Positions 1-8,984 of a stretch of DNA of 64,000 bases are shown in pieces (positions within the stretch are counted from its first letter, which is position 1; the number at the start of each line of letters is the position of its first letter). The notes under the pieces are model-generated. The model made no database searches. It had not been told where the DNA came from and saw nothing but the letters and a program-made list of their open reading frames with translations. The DNA lies in contig SUYH01000013.1 of the NCBI GenBank assembly GCA_015060535.1, positions 1 to 64,000 of the forward strand, in the 5' to 3' direction. Made by a program: the position numbers and the translations under genes. The stretch is from Prevotella sp. (lineage in GTDB: Bacteria > Bacteroidota > Bacteroidia > Bacteroidales > Bacteroidaceae).

Positions 1-28
1 AACATCCCTTTTTATCTCCATTCTATTT

Positions 29-124
29 ACTTTTTTTGCGTAAATACGCTGTTTTCGTTTGCAAATTTACGATAATCTTTTAGAAGTGCCAAGTAGTTTG
101 GCAACTTTTTTTGCGTAAATATGC
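29..124. repeat. Direct repeat pair, 21 bp, 75 bp apart
   Basis: Two copies of a 21-bp sequence, a C followed by seven T then GCGTAAATA(C/T)GC, lie at 29-49 and 104-124 with one mismatch. The second copy supplies the T-run of a terminator-like hairpin. No gene is visible in 1-292; this stretch is AT-rich and appears to carry the end signals of an upstream gene plus the promoter of the sigma factor. Confidence 0.6.
87..112 (+). terminator. Rho-independent terminator-like hairpin
   Basis: TGCCAA (87-92) pairs with TTGGCA (98-103) over a five-base loop and is followed by seven T (106-112). It would end a plus-strand transcript entering from upstream of the window. Confidence 0.5.
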
Positions 125-174
125 CTCCTAAACCTATTATAAATGATTTTTCTTAACCTGGGTTAAGACCTGCA

Positions 175-214
175 CCCTCGGCATCCGATTTTCGGTCATG
201 TCGGGGGGCTTTTT
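175..214 (+). terminator. Possible terminator or attenuator hairpin
   Basis: CCCTCG (175-180) can pair with CGGGGG (202-207) around an inner CCGA/TCGG stem (185-188, 192-195), followed by five T (210-214). It lies just upstream of the sigma-factor promoter, so it is more likely the end of an upstream transcript than an attenuator. The pairing includes one G.T. Confidence 0.35.
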
Positions 215-227
215 CGTACGTTTTTCC

Positions 228-235
228 TAATTTTG
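228..235 (+). promoter_or_regulatory. Bacteroidota -7 element for sigma-factor operon
   Basis: TAATTTTG matches the Bacteroidota -7 consensus TAnnTTTG and sits 57 bp before the sigma-factor start codon. No TTTG -33 box is present at the usual 19-21 bp spacing, so the promoter may be weak or may use an alternative sigma factor. Confidence 0.5.
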
Positions 236-292
236 CACAAAAAATAGCCATCAGGGGTTTAGTAAATCGATTTTCGTGTGTATTAAGAGTGT

Positions 293-784
293 ATGACAGA
301 TCAAAAGAAACTCGAAAAGCTGTTCCGACAGCATTATTGCCAGATGTATCGGCTGGCCACCATACTTCTGCACGACGATGCTGAGAGCAAGGATGTAGTG
401 CACGACATCTTTGCATATCTGCTCCGTGAGTCTCAGGACCTACGGGAAGAGACAGCCGAGCACTATCTGCTTACAAGCGTACGAAACCGATGTCTGAACG
501 TGATTCGTAGCCGACAGATACAGGAACGGGTGGAACACCTCTACTTGCTTGACCTCGACACGACCATCACACCGACGGAACGGTTTGAAGAAGAACTGAA
601 AGCCCTATATAAGGGCATAGACCAATTAGAACCACCCGTTTGCCGCGACATCATCATGCAGCATTTCCGCGATGGTGTCACCTTCAAGGAGATTGCCATT
701 CGTCTGGGTGTCAGTGAAACCACTGTCTATAAGCATCTGCGCCGTGCGCTTAATCAATTACGTACACATCTTAACAACAAATGA
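293..784 (+). CDS. ECF RNA polymerase sigma-70 factor
   Basis: Protein of 163 residues with the two-domain layout of extracytoplasmic-function sigma factors. Region 2 covers about residues 10-75 and contains DVVHDIF (34-40). Region 4 covers about 108-160, with a helix-turn-helix at TFKEIAIRLGVSETTVYKHL (about 129-148). It would direct RNA polymerase to a small set of target promoters when released from its anti-sigma partner. The next gene starts 5 bp after its stop codon and encodes a membrane protein, followed by a TonB-type receptor. This is the usual Bacteroidota order sigma, anti-sigma, receptor. Family assignment is firm; the signal and target genes are unknown. Confidence 0.9.
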   Translation: MTDQKKLEKLFRQHYCQMYRLATILLHDDAESKDVVHDIFAYLLRESQDLREETAEHYLLTSVRNRCLNVIRSRQIQERVEHLYLLDLDTTITPTERFEEELKALYKGIDQLEPPVCRDIIMQHFRDGVTFKEIAIRLGVSETTVYKHLRRALNQLRTHLNNK

Positions 785-788
785 GCGT

Positions 789-1451
789 ATGAACAAGACC
801 GATCTATTGCTCCATATGATGGAACAGCCCCAGCATTATACTGAAGAAGAGTGGCAGGAGATACTTGCCGATGTAGAGTGCCGTGAGCTCTACACGCTGA
901 TGTCGAAGACCCAGAGTGCCATTGACGCTACCCGTGCCGATCAGGAAGTCACTGACGACATGATTGATGCCGAATGGCAACGACTGAGTGATGAAAAGCA
1001 AGAAGTGAGAAACGAAAAATATTCGCTCCTAAAGTTCGCCGCTATGTTTGTGGGCATTCTCATGCTTTCAGGCATTGCTTTTGCAGCCATCCACATCGCC
1101 AGTCATTATAACGCACCAAAGGAACAGGAAACGAAAGTCATCAAGAACTCTCAACCTTCAACTTCCAGTCCTCAACTCGCTGAGCCTGACACGATAGTGG
1201 CACCACAGCCCAAACTTTACGACAACGTGCCTTTAGGAGAAATCTTCGAAGAACTCTCTGGCTACTATAACGTCAAGGTGGTCTATCAAAACGAAGATGC
1301 CCCCCGTCTCCGCCTTTTCTATCAATGGAAGCCGGAATATACACTGGAGAAAGTTGTAGAGATGCTGAACAACTTCGAGTGGATACAGATCCAGACCGAG
1401 AATGATACCCTATTCATAAGAACCACCGCCATCCCCGCCAAGGATTGCTAA
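789..1451 (+). CDS. DUF4974-type membrane protein, probable anti-sigma factor
   Basis: I place the start at ATG 789, four bases after the sigma-factor stop; a longer reading frame from 672 would run back into the sigma gene. The 220-residue protein has a cytoplasmic segment of about 80 residues, one membrane helix (about 82-103), a Ser/Pro-rich linker, and a C-terminal module (about 145-215) that resembles DUF4974, the STN-like end of Bacteroidota FecR anti-sigma factors. The central FecR domain is not recognisable, so the protein is shorter than a typical FecR (about 320-400 residues). By position it should bind the sigma factor inside and contact the receptor through its periplasmic end. 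That role is inferred from gene order. Confidence 0.7.
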   Translation: MNKTDLLLHMMEQPQHYTEEEWQEILADVECRELYTLMSKTQSAIDATRADQEVTDDMIDAEWQRLSDEKQEVRNEKYSLLKFAAMFVGILMLSGIAFAAIHIASHYNAPKEQETKVIKNSQPSTSSPQLAEPDTIVAPQPKLYDNVPLGEIFEELSGYYNVKVVYQNEDAPRLRLFYQWKPEYTLEKVVEMLNNFEWIQIQTENDTLFIRTTAIPAKDC

Positions 1452-1452
1452 A

Positions 1453-4008
1453 ATGTTTGCCATGATGAAAAGACTATCATTCTTTCTATTATTGTGTGCT
1501 ATTGTAACTGTTGCAAACGCACAGAAGATCACACACACCTTTCAAGATATCCCCCTTTCCGATGCCTTGAAGTACATTCAAGAACAAGACACTGATTACA
1601 ATATCACCTTTATCTACGATGAACTCGAAGACTTCCGCGTAACCACCAGCATCAAGAACAAGTCTGTCACAGAGGCTATCATGCAGATTGTCGGCTTTTA
1701 TCCCATCCGAGTTGTCAAAAGCGGTGAGCATGAAATCTTCGTGGAGTGTACTCACAAGACCGACCGCCACCTGACGGGTACCATCATTGATGAGAACGGC
1801 CAGCCCGTACCTTACGCTAATGTTTACCTGCTTCATCCATCAGACTCTACCGTCATCGGTGGAGGCGTGAGCAATGAGGCTGGCGTTTTCGTCATCCCAT
1901 ACGAACAAGAAAGTGTTCTTGCTCGCATTTCCTACGTCGGTTACAAGACGGTCTATCTACTCTGCAATAAGCCTGAAATAGGAACTATCAGAATACAGCC
2001 AGATAGCTACAAACTTAAAGGTGTAGAAATAACCGGCTCGCGTCCGCTTGTAAGGATGAAAGACGATGCTTTTGTGACCACCGTTGAGGGGAGTTACCTG
2101 CAGAAGATGGGAACAGGCGTTGATGTACTTGGGCAGATTCCAGGCGTTATTCGAAATGGCGGTAATATTGAAGTCATTGGACGTGGAACACCTTTTATAT
2201 ATATCAATGGCCGGCAGATGCGCAACCAGAGCGAACTCGACCAACTGAGCAGCGACCAAATCAAGGACGTGGAGGTAGTGATGACGCCCGGTGCCAAGTA
2301 TGACGCCACCGTCAAAGCCGTCATCCGCATCAAGACTATCCGACCCGTTGGTGAGGGCTTCAGTTTCAACAGCCGCACAGTGGCGGGCGTGAACCACTAC
2401 GTCTATGGTTTGGAGGAACTGAACCTAAACTACCGCACGGGTGGACTTGACATCTTCGGTATGGCCGAATACGAGAACCGCCGTAGCCGTCAGACCAATG
2501 ACAGCCGACAGGACACCTACCTGCAAAGCCACTATCAGCAGAACAGCATGATGCACTACTACAACAAGAACCAGATGCTGGCCGGGAAACTCGGATTCAA
2601 CTTTATGCTGAACGACAAACATTCCATCGGCATGACCTACACCGTGACCTCGCGCCCCAACAGTCAGACGAGCGACTACTTCACAACCATGCTCATTGAC
2701 AAACAGACTGACGACCAGATTACAGGCTGTGGCAAAGTGGACGGCGACGACTTGCAGCACATCATCAGCGGCTACTACGCTGGGCAGACAGGCAAATGGT
2801 CGCTCGATGCCAATGCTGACGTGCTACTACAAAAGCAGAATTCCGACAATCTGACCTTTGAAGATGCCATGCAGGGCGACGACCGCACCATAACCACCCG
2901 CAACGACGTGAAGAACCGCCTCTATGCTGCCAAGTTCGTGGCTGGTCATCCGCTCTGGAAAGGCAATATCGAAATCGGTGCCGAGGGCAGTTACGTTCAT
3001 CGTACTGACGTGTTCGGCAACGTGGAAAACATCATCAATGCCAGCGACACGAAGATTGAAGAGAACAGCACGGCGGCTTTCGTCCAACTGATGCAGCGTC
3101 TGAACAAACTGACACTCATAGCTGGACTGCGCTACGAATTCCTCGACAGCCGTTACTACGAGGGCGGCGTGAAGATGGGCGACGAGAGCCGTACCTACAG
3201 CGACCTCTTCCCCTCGTTAATGCTGATGTACCCCTTGAAGAACGTGCGTACACGGCTCTCGTATTCACGCAACATCAACCGCCCGGCATTCAGCCAGCTC
3301 AGCGGCAATGTCAAGTACATCAACCGATACACTTACGAGAGCGGCAACCCCTACTTGAAGCCGTCGTACCGCGACAACCTCTCGCTGGCACTCAATTACA
3401 AATGGCTGACGGGAATGATTGACTATGCCCGCGTCCACGATTACATCATCACCTCCTATTCATCCTACAAGGACGATCCGACCATCGCCCTGCTGCGTAA
3501 GGACAATGCCCGTGGCTACGACAACCTTTCCCTGATGGTATCGGTTGCACCCACCTTCGGCAAGTATCATCCGCAGTTGATGGTGGCCACGCAGATGCAG
3601 AACCTCGAAGTGCAATACCGTGGCGAGACCAAGAAGATGAACAGCCCGATGACCATCGTTCGCTTCAATAATGCCATCAACTTGCCCTTCGACTCATGGC
3701 TCAATGCCGATTTCTCATGGCGTTCGGCTGGCGATACCGAGAACATACACCTCGCTCAGTCGTGGCAGTTCGACATCAGCCTCTACAAAGCATTCTGGAA
3801 TGACCGTCTTACCGTCAAACTGGCCTGCACCGACCTCTTCGGCAGCATCCGCCAGAAAGCAACCATCTATAGCGACATCCGCGAAATCTATCTTGACAAG
3901 CGTCTCGACACCCGCAATCTCGAACTCACCGTGCGCTACAACTTCAACGTCACCCCATCGAAGTACAAGGGTACTGGTGCTGGTAATGCAGAAAAGAACA
4001 GACTTTGA
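1453..4008 (+). CDS. STN-containing TonB-type outer-membrane receptor/beta-barrel protein
   Basis: Up to 851 residues. Starts at 1453, 1462 or 1465 are possible; 1465 gives the cleanest signal peptide, MKRLSFFLLLCAIVTVANA. The order of domains is STN (about residues 25-100, the signalling extension seen in FecA-type transducers), a carboxypeptidase-regulatory-like beta-sandwich (about 105-185), a TonB plug (about 190-290) and a long beta-barrel of the Bacteroidota OMP_b-brl_3 type. The gene starts one base after the stop of the anti-sigma-like gene, so all three are probably one operon. The STN domain would pass a binding event across the periplasm to the DUF4974 module upstream. The ligand is unknown, and no SusD partner lies next to it. 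Confidence 0.85.
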   Translation: MFAMMKRLSFFLLLCAIVTVANAQKITHTFQDIPLSDALKYIQEQDTDYNITFIYDELEDFRVTTSIKNKSVTEAIMQIVGFYPIRVVKSGEHEIFVECTHKTDRHLTGTIIDENGQPVPYANVYLLHPSDSTVIGGGVSNEAGVFVIPYEQESVLARISYVGYKTVYLLCNKPEIGTIRIQPDSYKLKGVEITGSRPLVRMKDDAFVTTVEGSYLQKMGTGVDVLGQIPGVIRNGGNIEVIGRGTPFIYINGRQMRNQSELDQLSSDQIKDVEVVMTPGAKYDATVKAVIRIKTIRPVGEGFSFNSRTVAGVNHYVYGLEELNLNYRTGGLDIFGMAEYENRRSRQTNDSRQDTYLQSHYQQNSMMHYYNKNQMLAGKLGFNFMLNDKHSIGMTYTVTSRPNSQTSDYFTTMLIDKQTDDQITGCGKVDGDDLQHIISGYYAGQTGKWSLDANADVLLQKQNSDNLTFEDAMQGDDRTITTRNDVKNRLYAAKFVAGHPLWKGNIEIGAEGSYVHRTDVFGNVENIINASDTKIEENSTAAFVQLMQRLNKLTLIAGLRYEFLDSRYYEGGVKMGDESRTYSDLFPSLMLMYPLKNVRTRLSYSRNINRPAFSQLSGNVKYINRYTYESGNPYLKPSYRDNLSLALNYKWLTGMIDYARVHDYIITSYSSYKDDPTIALLRKDNARGYDNLSLMVSVAPTFGKYHPQLMVATQMQNLEVQYRGETKKMNSPMTIVRFNNAINLPFDSWLNADFSWRSAGDTENIHLAQSWQFDISLYKAFWNDRLTVKLACTDLFGSIRQKATIYSDIREIYLDKRLDTRNLELTVRYNFNVTPSKYKGTGAGNAEKNRL

Positions 4009-4142
4009 TACAATTTTTTTCTTCAGATGAACTACATTTTTATATAAACACATTTTCTTTATATTGTTCTATATCAACAATTTGTAGGTTGAATACTTCT
4101 ACATTTTGGGGATGTACTATTCCATAGTTAGATTGTTTTTTG

Positions 4143-4150
4143 TAACTTTG
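4143..4150 (+). promoter_or_regulatory. -7 element immediately before DUF6377 regulator
   Basis: TAACTTTG ends only 6 bp before ATG 4157. Because transcription in Bacteroidota usually starts several bases after the -7 box, the mRNA would have almost no leader and may be leaderless. Confidence 0.5.
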
Positions 4151-4156
4151 CACTCG

Positions 4157-5704
4157 ATGAAACAATTGTTATTCTTTCCTGTCTGCTTAATGATGTGCCT
4201 TTCATGCTCGAAGGACAATTCTGTCCTGGTACAGCTTGACGGGGTACTATCTGACTATCAGCGATATATTGCCCAAAAAGAGGTTGTGTTGGATAAATTG
4301 AAAGAACAACTGAAGAAATCAGAGACGAAAGAAGATAGATATAACACGACGATGGACCTGTATCGTGCTTATCAAGACTTTTCTCTTGACTCATCTCTTG
4401 TCTATATCAAGCAGTCTCTCAGATTGGCAGATGAACTTGGTGAACAGGAGCGTATCATTGACACCCATCTCAGTCTTGCCTTCCTCTATAACTACGTAGG
4501 AATGCATAATGAGGCTTTGGAGATTTTTAAGGAGCAGGATGTTACTGGGCACTCTGATTGGCTTAGGAGAAGCCACTTTTATCTGGGCACAAACGTGTAT
4601 CGTAATCTGTCACAATATTCAGTTGACAAAGAGCAGAAGGAGTATTATCGTCATCAGATGGAAATCTGTCGCGACTCTGCTATAACATACGCTCCCAATG
4701 ATGTCATTCTGAGGGCTGAGCGACTGGAAGATAGTGGCAAGATGCAAGAGGCCGTCGCATTACTGTCCACCAATTTGCCTGACGGTCTCACTACCCGTGA
4801 GGCAGGACTGAAGTATTACATCCTCTCTGAGATTTATGAGAAACTGCATCAACGTGATGCCCAGATTAAATACCTTGCAATGTCATCAGTTGCGGGTATC
4901 AAGAATGCTGTGCGCGAGTATATAGCACTTCGAAAACTGGCAGTAATACTTTATGAACAGGGAGACATCAATCGTGCCTATACCTATATCCACCGCTGTA
5001 TCGATGATGCAAAAGCATGTAATGCACGAATGAGGATGGTTGAGACATCAGCCTTCCTGTCTGTTATTGACTCTGCCGTAGTAAAGCAGAAACAAGACAC
5101 GAAAAACGCGCTTACCACCACCGCAACAGTTATCGGTTTACTACTATTGTTATTAGCCTCAACGCTGATAGTGCTGCGAAAGAAGATGAACTTGCTTCAA
5201 AGATCAGAAAAAGAGCTGATGATGGCGAATAATCAATTGAGTGAGGCTAACCATATTAAGGAGGAATACATCACCCGGTTTATGCATCTGTGTCTTGATT
5301 ACATCAACAAAATGGAGAATTATCGTTCTCATCTAAACAAAATAGCACGGAAAAGAAACTTCGACGAATTATACGAAACTATCCAATCTACTCGCTATAT
5401 CAATAAAGAGGTAAACGACTTCTACAACAGCTTTGACGAAGCCTTTCTGCATATCTTTCCCACATTTATGGAAGATTTCAATGCACTGCTGCGTCCAGAC
5501 TCACGGATAGTCCTCCTGAAAAGCAAGGATCATCTTACTACAGAATTACGAATATATGCTTTGTTGAAACTTGGCATTTCAGATAGCACACAAGTTCAAA
5601 AATTCCTGCGCTGTTCAGCTTCTACAGTATATAATTACCGTACCAATATGCGTAACAAAGCTATCAATCGTGATACTTTTGAGCAAGATGTCCTGAACAT
5701 ATAA
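4157..5704 (+). CDS. DUF6377 membrane regulator of the starch locus
   Basis: A frame is open from 4106, but ATG 4157 gives a lipoprotein-like N-terminus (MKQLLFFPVCLMMCLSC) and directly follows a -7 promoter box, so I prefer it (515 residues). The N-terminal half is helical and TPR-like. A membrane helix lies near residues 319-340, followed by a coiled segment and a C-terminal region with a helix-turn-helix-like end (about 470-505, QKFLRCSASTVYNYRTNMRN). Proteins of this type (DUF6377) often lie beside SusC/SusD loci and are thought to act as membrane-bound regulators, in the manner of SusR. Direct control of the next operon is inferred from position; the sensed ligand is not visible. Confidence 0.8.
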   Translation: MKQLLFFPVCLMMCLSCSKDNSVLVQLDGVLSDYQRYIAQKEVVLDKLKEQLKKSETKEDRYNTTMDLYRAYQDFSLDSSLVYIKQSLRLADELGEQERIIDTHLSLAFLYNYVGMHNEALEIFKEQDVTGHSDWLRRSHFYLGTNVYRNLSQYSVDKEQKEYYRHQMEICRDSAITYAPNDVILRAERLEDSGKMQEAVALLSTNLPDGLTTREAGLKYYILSEIYEKLHQRDAQIKYLAMSSVAGIKNAVREYIALRKLAVILYEQGDINRAYTYIHRCIDDAKACNARMRMVETSAFLSVIDSAVVKQKQDTKNALTTTATVIGLLLLLLASTLIVLRKKMNLLQRSEKELMMANNQLSEANHIKEEYITRFMHLCLDYINKMENYRSHLNKIARKRNFDELYETIQSTRYINKEVNDFYNSFDEAFLHIFPTFMEDFNALLRPDSRIVLLKSKDHLTTELRIYALLKLGISDSTQVQKFLRCSASTVYNYRTNMRNKAINRDTFEQDVLNI

Positions 5705-5735
5705 TCTACAAAACATCTATAAATAACACACTCTT

Positions 5736-5778
5736 GGATAAACGCAAACAGCTGTAAATAAGTTGTTTGCGTTTATCC
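5736..5778. promoter_or_regulatory. 15-bp inverted repeat before the susC promoter
   Basis: A perfect 15-bp inverted repeat (arms 5736-5750 and 5764-5778, starting GGATAAACGC) with a 13-base loop lies 50 bp upstream of the susC -7 box. No T-run follows, so it is not a typical terminator. It could be a transcript end for the regulator gene or a binding site for a regulator of the starch operon. Confidence 0.5.
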
Positions 5779-5827
5779 ATCATCTCCATTCCTTTTCTAC
5801 AATCTTTTTACTTCAAATAATTAGGCG

Positions 5828-5835
5828 TAATTTTG
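5828..5835 (+). promoter_or_regulatory. -7 element of the starch (sus-like) operon
   Basis: TAATTTTG at 5828-5835 is the likely -7 box for the SusC-led operon, with a T-rich -33 region ending near 5809. The leader of about 130 nt before ATG 5973 contains a short hairpin with arms TGGCGT/ACGCCA near 5900-5925. No other gene is visible in 5705-5972. Confidence 0.5.
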
Positions 5836-5972
5836 CAAATGATTTTTAAAGTTAGTATAAGTTACATATACAGATGTGAATCTGAATTCGTAACGCTTGG
5901 CGTTCTATATGGACGCCATTTTGAACGAGACCTAATTAAATATTTAACTATATCTAAATCAAAAGTAAAGTA

Positions 5973-8969
5973 ATGAAACAGGTACATTTTAAATTGCCTT
6001 TTAGGATGTTATTCCTGCTATGCAGCATCATCCTATCAATGAATGCCTTTGGCCAACAGATAACGGTCAAGGGGCATGTTGTGGATGCCACTGGAGAGGG
6101 CATCATCGGTGCTACGGTCCGGGTAAATGGTACAGGTGGCACATTGACTGACCTTGACGGAAACTTCACTCTTGTAGCAAATCAAGGAGATCGGTTGACA
6201 GTCTCTTATGTGGGTTACAAGGACGCAACCGTCTTAGCAGCTCCGTCTGTTACCATCCGTTTGGAGGATGACACGGAGGCACTGGAAGAGGTTGTAGTCA
6301 TTGGTTATGGCCGTGTGAAGAAAAACGACCTGACAGGTTCCGTGACAGCCCTTGGTGCTGACAAGTTAGTGAAGGGAGCTGTCACCTCGGCTACCGATAT
6401 GCTCGTCGGTCAGGCAGCAGGTGTCAGTGTGATTACAGATGGCGGCGCACCGGGCAGCGGAGCCACTATCCGTATTCGTGGCGGCTCGTCGATGTCGGCC
6501 TCTAACAATCCGCTCGTTGTGATTGATGGCGTGCCGGTGGATGACGGCGACATCAGCGGTATGCGCAATCCCCTTGCAACTGTCCATCCCAATGACATCG
6601 AGACCTTTACCATTCTGAAGGATGCCTCTGCAACTGCTATCTATGGAAGCCGTGCCTCTAATGGTGTGATTATCATCACCACAAAGAAAGGTCAGGCAGG
6701 CAAGGTGAAGGTTGGCTACAGCGGCAACGTGAAAATTAGCACCCGTGCTAACGACGTGGATGTGATGTCGGCTGAGAGCTTCAAGCAGTTTGTGAACAAC
6801 AAATTCGGGGCAGGCAGTCCACAAGTTGTCGCCATTGGAACTAACAGTACAGATTGGCAGAAGGAAATCTATCGTACTGCTGTCAGTACCGACCATAACG
6901 TCAATGTGTCTGGAGCCCTGCCCAATATGCCTTACCGCGTGTCCGTTGGCTATACCAACGAAAACGGTATCATCAAGACTTCGAACATGAACCGTCTGAC
7001 AGGTGCTATCAGCCTCAATCCACAGCTCTTCGACAAGCATCTGAATATCCAGTTGAACGTGAAGGGCATCTATACCACCAACCGTTTCCCCGACATGGGA
7101 GCCGTCAATCTGGCTACGCAGTACGACCCGACACAGCCCGTCTATATGACTGGTTCTGAGTATGGCAATGGCTACTTCATGTATCTCAACCCCGTGAACG
7201 GTCTGCCTGTGGATATCGGTCTGACGAATCCCGTCTCGATGCTCGACTCGAAGAGCGACAAGTCAACCGTCTATCGTAGTATCGGCAACGCACAGTTCGA
7301 TTATAAGTTTCACTTCCTGCCCGAACTTCGTGCCAACCTGAATCTTGGTTACGACGTGTCGAAAGGTGAGGGCGACGTGGTGATAACCGATAATTCACCG
7401 ATGACTTGGTCGTCAGGAAACTACAAGGCAGGATTCGGTGAAAACACCAGCTACTGGCAGCTGAAGCGCAACACGCTTCTGGAATTCTATCTGGACTATG
7501 CCAACACCTTTGGTGCACACAATATCGACGTGATGGCGGGCTATTCCTGGCAGCATTTTTATAAGTCTGATTGGACGAAGTATCCCTATTCCGAGAAGTT
7601 TGCCAAAGAGAAGGGAACAGCATACTATAAGGACATGGAGGAGAACAAAACCGAGAACTATCTCGTATCTTTCTTCGGACGCTTGAACTACACACTGCTT
7701 GACCGCTATCTCTTTACATTCACCCTTCGTGATGACGGTTCTTCACGTTTCAGCAAGGAAAACCGTTGGGGACTCTTCCCGTCAGTCGCTCTGGCATGGC
7801 GTATCAATGACGAGCCTTTCATGAGGAATGTAAAGGCAGTTTCAGACTTGAAACTCCGCTTGGGCTATGGTATCACAGGCCAACAGAACCTGAACAACGG
7901 TGACTATCCCTATCTGGCCCGCTATTCCTATTCGAAGGCTGGTGCAAACTACTATTTCGGCAACACCAAGTATCGTCTGATAGCACCGCAAGCCTACGAT
8001 GAAAACCTGAAGTGGGAAGAGACCACGACCTATAACGTCGGGCTGGACTTCGGTTTCCTGGGCAATAAGATTACTGGTACGTTGGATTACTACTACCGCA
8101 AGACCGACAATCTGCTGAACACCGTAACCGCACCTGCAGGAACGAACTTCAGCAACGAACTGCTGACAAACGTAGGAACACTGGAGAACAAGGGTGTCGA
8201 ATTGTCGCTGACCGCCCATCCCGTTGATACCAAGGACTGGCACTGGACGCTGAGTTACAATGTCTCGTACAACAAGAACGAGATTACTAAACTGACCTTC
8301 AACGACGATCCTTCGTATAAGGGTGTGATTCACGGAGACATCGACGGTGCCACGGGCTATAAGATTCAGATCAATGCCGTGAACAATCCCTATAACTCCT
8401 TCTATGTGTTTGAGCAGATGTATGATACCAATGGCAAGCCCATCGAGGGCGCTTATGTTGACCAGAACGGCGACAACAAGATTGACGAGGAAGACCTGAT
8501 AGCATATAAGAAATCGGCCCCTGACGTCTATATGGGACTGAGCAACCAACTGTCGTATAAGAACTGGGACTTGTCGTTTGCCGTCCGTGCCAGTTTCGGC
8601 AACTATGTATATAATAATGTGCAGTCGAACCGTGAGGCATGGGACGGCTCACAGATGTACGACCAAAGCGGTTTCCTGAAGAACCGTCTACAGTCTGCTT
8701 GGGACCACGATTTCAAGGCAGGCCAGTATCGTAGCAGTTACTATATCCAGAATGCTTCGTTCTTCCGTATGGATAATATCACGCTGGGATATACTTTCCC
8801 GAAACTCTTCAACGACAAACAGACCGCAAGGGTTTATTTCACTGTGCAGAATCCGTTTGTCATCACAAAATACAGCGGACTTGACCCTGAAATCAGTGGT
8901 GAGGGCATCGACAAGGAGATCTATCCCCGTCCCCGCTCATTTATGTTTGGCGTAAACCTGAACTTTTAA
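5973..8969 (+). CDS. susC: SusC/RagA-family TonB-dependent transporter
   Basis: Protein of 998 residues. A signal peptide (about 1-28) is followed by a carboxypeptidase-regulatory-like domain (about 31-105), the SusC signature LEEVVVIGYGRVKKNDLTG (about 105-125), a plug domain (to about 225) and a 22-strand-type barrel ending in a hydrophobic/aromatic C-terminus. Members import oligosaccharides through the outer membrane using TonB energy, paired with a SusD lipoprotein, which is the next gene 15 bp downstream. The amylase three genes on points to alpha-glucan (starch or glycogen) fragments as substrate. Length and order are typical and nothing looks broken. Confidence 0.95.
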   Translation: MKQVHFKLPFRMLFLLCSIILSMNAFGQQITVKGHVVDATGEGIIGATVRVNGTGGTLTDLDGNFTLVANQGDRLTVSYVGYKDATVLAAPSVTIRLEDDTEALEEVVVIGYGRVKKNDLTGSVTALGADKLVKGAVTSATDMLVGQAAGVSVITDGGAPGSGATIRIRGGSSMSASNNPLVVIDGVPVDDGDISGMRNPLATVHPNDIETFTILKDASATAIYGSRASNGVIIITTKKGQAGKVKVGYSGNVKISTRANDVDVMSAESFKQFVNNKFGAGSPQVVAIGTNSTDWQKEIYRTAVSTDHNVNVSGALPNMPYRVSVGYTNENGIIKTSNMNRLTGAISLNPQLFDKHLNIQLNVKGIYTTNRFPDMGAVNLATQYDPTQPVYMTGSEYGNGYFMYLNPVNGLPVDIGLTNPVSMLDSKSDKSTVYRSIGNAQFDYKFHFLPELRANLNLGYDVSKGEGDVVITDNSPMTWSSGNYKAGFGENTSYWQLKRNTLLEFYLDYANTFGAHNIDVMAGYSWQHFYKSDWTKYPYSEKFAKEKGTAYYKDMEENKTENYLVSFFGRLNYTLLDRYLFTFTLRDDGSSRFSKENRWGLFPSVALAWRINDEPFMRNVKAVSDLKLRLGYGITGQQNLNNGDYPYLARYSYSKAGANYYFGNTKYRLIAPQAYDENLKWEETTTYNVGLDFGFLGNKITGTLDYYYRKTDNLLNTVTAPAGTNFSNELLTNVGTLENKGVELSLTAHPVDTKDWHWTLSYNVSYNKNEITKLTFNDDPSYKGVIHGDIDGATGYKIQINAVNNPYNSFYVFEQMYDTNGKPIEGAYVDQNGDNKIDEEDLIAYKKSAPDVYMGLSNQLSYKNWDLSFAVRASFGNYVYNNVQSNREAWDGSQMYDQSGFLKNRLQSAWDHDFKAGQYRSSYYIQNASFFRMDNITLGYTFPKLFNDKQTARVYFTVQNPFVITKYSGLDPEISGEGIDKEIYPRPRSFMFGVNLNF

Positions 8970-8984
8970 AACAAACAAGTAAAG

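Noticed and set aside
672..788. Upstream extension of the anti-sigma-like gene
   Set aside because: It overlaps the sigma gene for 113 bases; the ATG at 789 fits the spacing and gives a sensible N-terminus.
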